From: JABMMZ01 sp044377005
Lineage (GTDB): Bacteria > Bacteroidota > Bacteroidia > NS11-12g > UBA955
NCBI GenBank assembly: GCA_044377005.1
Contig: JBILJV010000068.1
Span: forward strand, 1-11,536
DNA length: 11,536 bases
Direction of reading: 5' to 3'
Shown: in pieces, positions 6,427 through 11,536 of the stretch
Numbering within the stretch: position 1 is the stretch's first letter
Layout: the number at the start of each line of letters is the position of its first letter
The notes under the pieces: generated by a model
Told to the model about the DNA's origin: nothing
The model's input: the letters and a program-made list of their open reading frames with translations, nothing else
Databases searched by the model: none
Made by a program: the position numbers and the translations under genes

Positions 6427-7758
6427 TTATTTAATGACTACTTTTATACGTTTAATTCTTCTGTTGTCAACAGCTTCGACAATAAAACTAAAATTTTGGT
6501 AAATTATTGTTTCATTAAGTTGAGGAATTCTACCTGCTATTTCCATTAACATTCCTGCTACTGACTCAGAATCACCTTTAACTTTTTCAAAAAACTCACT
6601 ATCTATATCAATTATTTTACAAAAATCATTGATTAACATTTTGCCTTCAATGACATAAGTATTGGCATCCAAACGACTGTAATTGACTTGATCATCATCA
6701 AATTCATCATTTATTTCTCCAAAAATCTCTTCTAAAATATCCTCCATAGTAACAATACCAAGCTTACCTCCATATTCATCTACAACTATTGCCATATGAT
6801 TACGTTCCTCTTGAAACTCTTCGAGTAACACATCTATGCGCTTGGTATCAGGTACATAAAAAGGAGGTTTTAATATTTTTTTCCAATCGTAATGGTCAGG
6901 CTCATTAATGTGTGGCAATATTTCTTTGACAAACAAAATACCACAAATATTATCAAAGGATTCATCATAAATAGGGAATCTACTATATCCTAATTCATTA
7001 ACCTTTTGAAGAAGTTCATTAAAAGAAATATTGACATCTAGTGCAGAAACATCAACCCTTCCCTTCATAATTTGTCTAACGGTTTTATTCCCAAAATTAA
7101 CAATCCCCTTTAGAATTTCTTTTTCTTCCATTCCTGTTTTTGAATCGGAAGTAATATCAATTGCGTGAGTAAGTTCATCTGCAGAAACAGTGTGTTCGTG
7201 AATTTTAACTCTTTTATCAATTATCGAGGAGAATTTAAGTAGAGGAACTATGATAACAAAAAACAACTTCTCTAAAAAAATGAGAGGGAATGCCATGAAT
7301 TTGGAAATAAAACGATTCTTTTTAATGGAGTATATTTTAGGAATTACCTCCCCAAACAAAAGCAATATAAAAGTCACCATTAGTACTTTAATGATAAATT
7401 CAACATTTTCATCTTTAAAAACAAAAACAGAATCAATTAAACTTGAACTAACAATAATCATGGAGACGTTAACAAAGTTATTAGCAATTAAAACCGTTGC
7501 AAGTAGCTTTTTAGGATTTTGCAAAAGTGTCAAAATGGCTTTATTAGAGGGCGTTTCATGACCTTTAATCTCTTCCATATCTTTAGAAGACAATGAGAAA
7601 AGTGCATTTTCAGAGGCCGAAAATAAGGCAGATAAAATTAAGAAAACTACAATCAATAACAAAGATCCAACAATTGATGGAATAGATTCTTGAATCAATT
7701 GAAAATCAATGATCGATTGAAGCACAAAAAATATGGGATAAGGGTCGTCTGAAATCAT
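6427..7758 (-). CDS. gldE: GldE, CNNM/CBS-domain membrane protein (CorC/HlyC-like)
   Basis: The protein has 443 residues with the layout of the CNNM/CorC family, which includes proteins linked to Mg2+/Co2+ efflux. A DUF21/CNNM membrane domain (about 28-185) carries FSASENALFSLS (46-57) and FGEVIPK (135-141), with hydrophobic segments near 28-46, 86-110, 120-137 and 155-178. A CBS pair follows (about 228-350; RQIMKGRVDV starts the first, and HMAIVVDEYGGKLGIVTMEDILEEIFGEI ends the second). A C-terminal CorC_HlyC domain (about 360-443) follows. Linkage upstream of gldD with a one-base gap and downstream of mutY and ssb is the standard Bacteroidota arrangement of GldE, which is why I use that name rather than a generic hemolysin label. 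Whether it moves metal ions or acts with GldD at the envelope cannot be decided here. The ATG lies 12 bases after the ssb stop. Confidence 0.93.
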   Translation of the reverse strand: MISDDPYPIFFVLQSIIDFQLIQESIPSIVGSLLLIVVFLILSALFSASENALFSLSSKDMEEIKGHETPSNKAILTLLQNPKKLLATVLIANNFVNVSMIIVSSSLIDSVFVFKDENVEFIIKVLMVTFILLLFGEVIPKIYSIKKNRFISKFMAFPLIFLEKLFFVIIVPLLKFSSIIDKRVKIHEHTVSADELTHAIDITSDSKTGMEEKEILKGIVNFGNKTVRQIMKGRVDVSALDVNISFNELLQKVNELGYSRFPIYDESFDNICGILFVKEILPHINEPDHYDWKKILKPPFYVPDTKRIDVLLEEFQEERNHMAIVVDEYGGKLGIVTMEDILEEIFGEINDEFDDDQVNYSRLDANTYVIEGKMLINDFCKIIDIDSEFFEKVKGDSESVAGMLMEIAGRIPQLNETIIYQNFSFIVEAVDNRRIKRIKVVIK

Positions 7759-7770
7759 TAAAAAAATGAA

Positions 7771-8169
7771 TTAATAAGAGTTGGGATCAATATGAGAATC
7801 GTGACCATTTTCTGTTCTTTCGTTAAAATCACCCATTACATTGCTTGGTGATGATACTAGTTGAAATTGAAGAGCTCGTATTTTAATTAAACTTTTTTTA
7901 TTTCCATCTTTATCAACCCAAGATTCATTTTTAAGTTTTCCTTCAATAAAACATGTTCTACCTTTTTTAAGAACTTTTTCAGCATTTTTGGCTAAGGCAT
8001 CCCACATTTCTATATTGTGCCAATCAGTTTGTTCAATTTTATTTCCACTTTTGTCCAAAAAAACCTCATTAGTAGCCATAGTAAAGTTTGCTACAACACG
8101 GTTGTTATCGAAATATCGAACTTCAGGGTCTTTCCCTAATCGACCTAATAAAAACACTTTATTTACCAT
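7771..8169 (-). CDS. ssb: Single-stranded DNA-binding protein
   Basis: SSB coats single-stranded DNA in replication and repair. The 132-residue protein has a normal OB fold at 1-107: MVNKVFLLGRLGKDPEVRY, then VVANFTMATNE, then TDWHNIEMWDALAKNAEKVLKKG and FIEGKL. The C-terminal tail is short (about 108-132) and ends HIDPNSY. It lacks the usual acidic tip ending in Pro-Phe (DDDIPF/DDLPF) through which SSB recruits partner proteins. I checked the other frames just past the stop and found no displaced tip, so a frameshift is not evident. It may be a secondary SSB, with a canonical one elsewhere. It sits between mutY (21-base gap) and gldE (12-base gap) in the same direction, the usual Bacteroidota order. 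Confidence 0.94.
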   Translation of the reverse strand: MVNKVFLLGRLGKDPEVRYFDNNRVVANFTMATNEVFLDKSGNKIEQTDWHNIEMWDALAKNAEKVLKKGRTCFIEGKLKNESWVDKDGNKKSLIKIRALQFQLVSSPSNVMGDFNERTENGHDSHIDPNSY

Positions 8170-8190
8170 AATAACTTAAAATGACGTTAA

Positions 8191-9234
8191 TTAACCATGC
8201 AAATGTAATACTATTTTTTCTATCAATTTGGGAATTGGATATTTTTTATAAGAATCTTCATCAACTTTAATCCATTCTTTTTCAGTTCTAAATGATTTAT
8301 TATCAACATTACAAGACCATACTTTAACCAATATTTTTTGATGAGTCAATTGATGCGACAAATCCATTTCAAATTTAACTTTCAATGCATCACCCCACTT
8401 TTTTTCCTTCAACATCAATACTATCTCCGATTCATCAATAAGCGTATTAGTCTCAATTAAAGGCAATTGATACATATTTTCCCAAATATCTTTTAGAGTT
8501 CGTTTTTCCAAATAAAATGCTCCTTCAAGATTAAAATAAATGTAATTAAAAACCCTAGTTTTTATTTTAACCTTATTCAATTTAACCGGCAATTGATTAA
8601 TTGTTCCTTTTTTATAAGCTTCGCAAAAAGTCAAAACAGGACAATTTTGACAAAGTGGTTGAACAGGTTTACAAACCATAGCACCCATTTCCATCATGGC
8701 ATTGTTAAAAGTGGATGGTTTTTGATTTACCATCATTTCCGACAATATCTGTTGGAAAGCAGTGTAAGTTTTGGGTTGATTTATAGGCAAGTCTATATTA
8801 TAAAGGCGTGCAATAAAACGATAAACATTACCATCCAAAACTGGATATGGCAATTCATACGCCATAGAGGTAATAGCAGAAGCTGTGTATGGACCAACTC
8901 CAGAAAGTTTTAATATATCATTATATGAACTTGGAAAAATGCCATTATAATTATAAACTATAGTTTGGGCAGCCTTATGTAGATTTCTAGCTCTTGAATA
9001 ATAACCTAAACCTTGCCACAATTTCAACACATCTTCTTGTTGTGCAGAAGCTAAATGGGTTACTGTTGGAAAACTTTCTATAAATTTATAATAATAATTG
9101 AGTCCCTGAATAACTTGTGTTTGTTGCAAAATAACCTCTGACAACCATATAAAATAAGGGTTATTGGTTGCTCTCCAAGGCAAATCTCTTTTATTTTTTT
9201 GATACCATTGTAAAATATTTAAAACAATTTGCAT
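8191..9234 (-). CDS. mutY: A/G-specific adenine DNA glycosylase
   Basis: MutY removes adenine mispaired with 8-oxoguanine or guanine in base-excision repair. The protein has 347 residues, typical for the family. The glycosylase core shows LPWR (18-21), SEVILQQTQV (32-41) with catalytic Glu33, WQGLGYYSRARNL, the helix-hairpin-helix LSGVGPYTASA (110-120) with Tyr116, and VLDGNV (132-137) with catalytic Asp134. Four cysteines spaced C-x6-C-x2-C-x5-C (188, 195, 198, 204) bind the [4Fe-4S] cluster. A Nudix-like C-terminal domain (about 225-345, with DIWENMYQLPLIE) serves 8-oxoG recognition. It is the first gene of the minus-strand cluster and is divergent from the HU gene with only 45 bases between the start codons. 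The candidate HU promoter overlaps its start codon. Confidence 0.97.
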   Translation of the reverse strand: MQIVLNILQWYQKNKRDLPWRATNNPYFIWLSEVILQQTQVIQGLNYYYKFIESFPTVTHLASAQQEDVLKLWQGLGYYSRARNLHKAAQTIVYNYNGIFPSSYNDILKLSGVGPYTASAITSMAYELPYPVLDGNVYRFIARLYNIDLPINQPKTYTAFQQILSEMMVNQKPSTFNNAMMEMGAMVCKPVQPLCQNCPVLTFCEAYKKGTINQLPVKLNKVKIKTRVFNYIYFNLEGAFYLEKRTLKDIWENMYQLPLIETNTLIDESEIVLMLKEKKWGDALKVKFEMDLSHQLTHQKILVKVWSCNVDNKSFRTEKEWIKVDEDSYKKYPIPKLIEKIVLHLHG

Positions 9235-9241
9235 AATTTTG
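9234..9241 (+). promoter_or_regulatory. Candidate HU-gene promoter -7 element (TAATTTTG)
   Basis: TAATTTTG matches the Bacteroidota -7 consensus TAnnTTTG exactly and overlaps the first base of the oppositely oriented mutY start codon. TTG at 9208-9210, inside mutY, is a possible -33 element, but the 23-base spacing is at the long end. A start a few bases downstream would give the HU message a leader of roughly 30 bases. Confidence 0.45.
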
Positions 9242-9279
9242 CGTTTAAGTAGTTAAATATAAGAAGATTAATACAATAT

Positions 9280-9600
9280 ATGACAAAAGCAGACATCATC
9301 AGCGAAATTTCAGAGAAAACTGGTATCGACAAAGTTATCGTTTCTGAATCAATTGAAACATTTTTCAAAGTAATGAAATCCAACATGGCAAGCGGCGAAA
9401 ATATATATTTTCGTGGATTTGGCAGCTTTATTTTGAAAAAAAGAGCAAAAAAAGTGGCTAGAAATATTTCTAAGAATACCGCATTGGTAATTGACGAACA
9501 CTTTATTCCTAAATTTAAACCTGCGAAAGTATTTGTTGAAAAAATCAAAACTTCAATTCCTGCGAACTTTGTTCCTAAAAAAGAGGAAAAAGAATATTAA
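9280..9600 (+). CDS. HU/IHF-family DNA-binding protein
   Basis: The 106-residue protein has the HU/IHF fold (PF00216). An N-terminal helical part MTKADIISEISEKTGIDK carries the dimer interface, FRGFGSF (44-50) is the signature turn, and the DNA-binding arm runs through KKRAKKVARNISKNTALVIDEHFIPKF to PAKVF (81-85). The arm tip reads RNISKNT, where E. coli HU has RNPxTG, so the DNA-intercalating Pro is replaced. RNISKNT is, from memory, usual in Bacteroidota HU proteins, so it is probably not a defect. A short tail (about 90-106) ends in charged KKEEKEY, longer than E. coli HU (about 90 residues). The protein should bend and compact DNA as a dimer. It is divergent from mutY and ends 9 bases before the TPR gene start, with an intrinsic terminator 27 bases past its stop. 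Confidence 0.93.
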   Translation: MTKADIISEISEKTGIDKVIVSESIETFFKVMKSNMASGENIYFRGFGSFILKKRAKKVARNISKNTALVIDEHFIPKFKPAKVFVEKIKTSIPANFVPKKEEKEY

Positions 9601-9605
9601 TTTTG
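9598..9605 (+). promoter_or_regulatory. Exact -7 promoter match at the HU stop / TPR start
   Basis: TAATTTTG begins with the HU stop codon and lies four bases before the TPR ATG (TAATTTTGCAAAATG). It matches TAnnTTTG exactly, and the geometry is like that at purH (-7 box, GCAAA, ATG), implying an essentially leaderless message if used. The nearest upstream TTTG (9568-9571) is 26 bases away, longer than the usual -33 spacing, so support is limited. Confidence 0.35.
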
Positions 9606-9609
9606 CAAA

Positions 9610-10413
9610 ATGAATAAATCTCTCATAAAAGCAACCTTATGGGTTGCTTTTTTTGTTTTAACAGCCTCATTAACTTACTTCGGGTTAAACAGAAGTGATG
9701 CAAGTATCGACTTTAAAGCTTTAAACAAAGAAAAAAGCCAAGCCCAATCTGCCTCTATTAAAGAAGAATTTGATAAATTAATTAAAAACATTGGAAGTAG
9801 TACAACTGTTGTAAAACCCGACATTTTAAGCAGTACTGACACCAATAGATTGACATTATCAATTCAATTATTGGACACAATGAAACAGTATTTATATGCT
9901 GCTATTTTATCAGAGAAGCTTGCTAGCATACAAAATAGTTCAACTAGATATCACAATGCAGCAAAGTATTATTTAATGGAACTTTACAACCACGAAGCTG
10001 AAAAAAACGAGTTAATGTTAACCAAAAAAGCAAGAGAAAATTTAGAAAAAACCCTTGCTTTAAAACCTAAAAACAACGAAGCTAAAATAGATTTAGCCGT
10101 TTCAATATACAATATCAACAGAATGCAAGCACCTGAAAGTCAATCAGATTTAATGCGTCCTGCTTTATTGTTAAAAGAAGTAGTAACAGTGGATTCAAAT
10201 AACTTAGATGCGTTATATTATTTAGGGAAATTGTCAATTGAAACAAATCAATTTGAAAAAGCTATTGAAAGATTTAAAAAATTAGTATCTTTGCAACCCC
10301 AAAATTCAGATTTCTACTTTGAATTAAGTCAGATTTATGCATTAATGGGAAACAAAGAAGAATCAGAACTTTGGAATAAAAAAGGCCAAAGTTTAACCAA
10401 AACCATAAAATAA
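9610..10413 (+). CDS. Membrane-anchored TPR-repeat protein
   Basis: The protein has 267 residues. A basic start (MNKSLIK) and hydrophobic segment (about 8-25, ATLWVAFFVLTASLTYFG) form an uncleaved signal-anchor, leaving the rest probably periplasmic. Residues about 40-130 are helical. TPR-like helices follow at about 141-170 (ARENLEKTLALKPKNNEAKIDLAV), and two clearer repeats lie at about 198-231 (DALYYLGKLSIETNQFEKAIERFKKLVSLQP) and 232-264. TPRs bind partner proteins; no partner can be named from the sequence. A TPR protein upstream of ribonuclease G beside HU recurs in Bacteroidota as far as I recall. The ATG at 9610 is the only start that keeps the membrane anchor intact, which matters because codons 6-15 also encode a perfect intrinsic terminator hairpin. 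The next gene starts 9 bases after its stop. Confidence 0.9.
   Translation: MNKSLIKATLWVAFFVLTASLTYFGLNRSDASIDFKALNKEKSQAQSASIKEEFDKLIKNIGSSTTVVKPDILSSTDTNRLTLSIQLLDTMKQYLYAAILSEKLASIQNSSTRYHNAAKYYLMELYNHEAEKNELMLTKKARENLEKTLALKPKNNEAKIDLAVSIYNINRMQAPESQSDLMRPALLLKEVVTVDSNNLDALYYLGKLSIETNQFEKAIERFKKLVSLQPQNSDFYFELSQIYALMGNKEESELWNKKGQSLTKTIK
9627..9654 (+). terminator. Intrinsic terminator hairpin inside the TPR gene, downstream of HU
   Basis: AAAAGCAACC (9627-9636) and GGTTGCTTTT (9642-9651) form a perfect 10-bp stem around the 5-base loop TTATG. Seven T residues (9648-9654) follow the GC-rich part, then G and four more T. This is the canonical Rho-independent form. It lies 27 bases past the HU stop, where the HU terminator would be expected, yet within codons 6-15 of the TPR gene. 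It would limit transcription into the TPR, small basic protein and ribonuclease G genes unless translation or another factor prevents hairpin formation. Confidence 0.7.
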
Positions 10414-10422
10414 AAGATAATT

Positions 10423-10512
10423 ATGCCAAGCGGAAAAAAAAGAAAAAGACACAAAATTGCAACCCACAAACGCAAAAAAAGATTGAGAAAAAATCGTCAC
10501 AAGAAAAAATAA
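10423..10512 (+). CDS. Tiny basic AURKAIP1/COX24-domain (bS22/mS38-like) ribosomal protein
   Basis: A 29-residue frame from ATG 10423 to TAA 10510-10512 encodes MPSGKKRKRHKIATHKR followed by KKRLRKN and RHKKK. Seventeen of 29 residues are Lys or Arg, and three more are His. I recognise this as the small Bacteroidota protein annotated as AURKAIP1/COX24 domain-containing, related to mitochondrial mS38 and actinobacterial bS22, which sit on the small ribosomal subunit near the decoding centre. A role on the 30S subunit is therefore likely, by family rather than by direct evidence. It sits 9 bases after the TPR gene and 36 bases before ribonuclease G, all in the same direction. It is easily missed by gene callers because of its size. 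Confidence 0.82.
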   Translation: MPSGKKRKRHKIATHKRKKRLRKNRHKKK

Positions 10513-10520
10513 TTTTTTCT
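10502..10520 (+). repeat. A/T-only inverted repeat at the end of the small basic gene
   Basis: AGAAAAAAT-A-ATTTTTTCT is a perfect 9-bp-arm palindrome overlapping the last codons and stop of the 29-residue gene. The one-base centre and nearly pure A/T stem make it at most a weak terminator or processing site before ribonuclease G. The A-rich arm is explained by Lys codons. Confidence 0.25.
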
Positions 10521-10548
10521 AGTCATTAATTTATAAAAATCAATTGTT

Positions 10549-11536
10549 GTGAATGAGCTTGTCATTGATAAGAACTCAAATGGCATTGATGTGGCCTTAT
10601 TGTACAATAAACAATTAACGGAGCTACATAAAGAAGACCATGTATCATCTTTCCAAATTGGAGATGTTTACCTAGCAAAAGTAAAAAAGATAATGCCAAA
10701 TTTGAATGCGGCATTCCTTGATGTGGGTCACGAAAGAGACGCATTTCTTCACTATACCGATTTAGGAATTCATTTCAAATCGGTTCAAAAGCTAAGTAAA
10801 ATTGTGACACAAGGTGGACTTAAAAATGCCAGTCTTGCTGAGTTTGAAACTGAAGAACCTATTGTAAAAACAGGTAAAATTTCAGACCTTCTCAAAAAAG
10901 GTGATGAGATACTTGTGCAAATTTTTAAAGAACCTATTGGCACAAAAGGACCTCGTATTACTTGCGACCTCTCTTTTGCCGGTAGATTCTCTGTTATTGT
11001 TCCTTTTGGGGACAAAACCTCTATATCCAAAAAGATAGCAGATGTAGGTCACAAAAAACGACTTAAACAAATGCTTGATAAAATCAAGCCTGCTAATTTT
11101 GGCATCATAATTAGAACTGTTGCAGAAGATGCTGGAATCGAAGAAATTGAACTTGATCTCAATAATTTAATTGGTCAATGGGAAAAACTTATCGCTAATT
11201 CGAGAAATGCACACCCTGTTAAAAAAGTACTCGGTGAAATTTCAAGAACAGAAGCTTTACTAAGAGATTTATTAAATGATGAATTTTCCAATATCCATGT
11301 AAATGATTCTGATTATGCCGCTAAACTTAAAGAATATATTTCCAATATTGCCCCTGGCAAAGAATCATTGGTTAGATATTACAATAGTAAAGTGCCAATA
11401 TATCAGCACTTTGGAATTGACAAACAAATTAAAAGTTCATTTGGGAAAAATGTAATGTTCAGTAACGGTGCTTACCTTATTATTGAACATACTGAAGCTA
11501 TGCACGTTATAGATGTTAATAGCGGAAGAAAAACTA
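10549..11536 (+). CDS. rng: Ribonuclease G/E family, N-terminal part (cut by window end)
   Basis: RNase E/G enzymes are 5'-end-dependent endoribonucleases for rRNA maturation and mRNA decay. The first 329 residues are visible. An S1 domain starts at about 36 (GDVYLAKVKKIMPNLNAAFLDVGHERDAFLHYTDL) and continues to PRITCDLSFAGRFSVIVP after an insertion of about 40 residues (VQKLSKIV to ISDLLKKGDE). The 5'-sensor/RNase H-like part holds FGIIIRTVAE, and the DNase I-like catalytic domain begins with YLIIEHTEAMHVIDVNSGR. Asp322 there corresponds to the first Mg2+-binding Asp (RNase E D303). The second Asp and the Zn-link CPxC are beyond the window. An in-frame stop at 10534-10536 leaves GTG at 10549 as the only upstream start that keeps the family's N-terminus (NELVIDKNSNGIDVALL). 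The ATG at 10553 is in another frame. Confidence 0.95.
   Translation, partial: MNELVIDKNSNGIDVALLYNKQLTELHKEDHVSSFQIGDVYLAKVKKIMPNLNAAFLDVGHERDAFLHYTDLGIHFKSVQKLSKIVTQGGLKNASLAEFETEEPIVKTGKISDLLKKGDEILVQIFKEPIGTKGPRITCDLSFAGRFSVIVPFGDKTSISKKIADVGHKKRLKQMLDKIKPANFGIIIRTVAEDAGIEEIELDLNNLIGQWEKLIANSRNAHPVKKVLGEISRTEALLRDLLNDEFSNIHVNDSDYAAKLKEYISNIAPGKESLVRYYNSKVPIYQHFGIDKQIKSSFGKNVMFSNGAYLIIEHTEAMHVIDVNSGRKT

Noticed and set aside
7250..7561. Plus-strand open frame of 103 codons opposite gldE
   Set aside because: It is antisense to the CNNM membrane domain; its composition is explained by the complement of hydrophobic codons.
9219..9548. Minus-strand open frame of 109 codons opposite the HU gene
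   Set aside because: It is the antisense shadow of HU and overlaps the mutY start; the translation has no recognisable features.
10785..11070. Minus-strand open frames opposite ribonuclease G
   Set aside because: They are shadows of the clearly conserved S1 and sensor region of rng.
1..11536. A new defence, toxin-antitoxin, CRISPR or mobile system
   Set aside because: No transposase, integrase, repeat-spacer array, toxin-antitoxin pair or nuclease-helicase cluster is visible; gene order and families are those of a Bacteroidota core chromosome.

Overview
The window is AT-rich chromosomal DNA from a member of the Bacteroidota (Bacteroidetes). The lineage evidence is the gene set gldE/gldD (gliding-motility family lipoprotein and its CNNM/CBS membrane partner), a GSCFA-domain protein, an HU protein of the Bacteroidota type and a Bacteroidota-type ribonuclease G. 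Several starts are also preceded by exact matches to the Bacteroidota -7 promoter consensus TAnnTTTG rather than by clear Shine-Dalgarno sequences. I see no mobile element, phage gene, CRISPR array, tRNA or rRNA. The content looks like ordinary core and envelope genes.

Layout. (1) 1-1215, plus strand: the C-terminal end of a probable thioredoxin-fold (TlpA-like) protein, followed one base later by a membrane-anchored coiled-coil protein of unknown function. (2) 1210-3949, minus strand: a probable three-gene operon, read from 3949 downwards, of an exported putative beta-barrel protein, a serine beta-lactamase-like lipoprotein and a GSCFA protein. Its last gene ends tail-to-tail with region 1, sharing a palindromic Leu-stop hexamer. 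(3) 3950-4244: a 295-base AT-rich gap without genes. (4) 4245-9234, minus strand: in transcription order mutY, ssb, gldE, gldD and purH. The first four are tightly packed; purH has its own candidate promoter inside a large dyad. (5) 9280-11536, plus strand, divergent from mutY: an HU-family protein, a membrane-anchored TPR protein, a tiny very basic ribosome-associated protein (AURKAIP1/COX24, bS22-like) and the 5' two-thirds of ribonuclease G, cut by the window end.

Together regions 4 and 5 form a housekeeping block for DNA repair, DNA binding, chromosome architecture, translation, RNA decay and purine synthesis, with the GldE/GldD envelope pair built in. The most notable non-coding signals are: a textbook intrinsic terminator (10-bp perfect stem plus T7) lying inside the first codons of the TPR gene, just after the HU stop; an exact -7 promoter match fused to the same TPR start codon; and a 9-bp-arm inverted repeat with an internal direct repeat that brackets the purH start codon and overlaps its candidate -7 element. 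I found no clear new defence or mobile system. The interesting material is regulatory architecture, plus an SSB that lacks the usual C-terminal tip.
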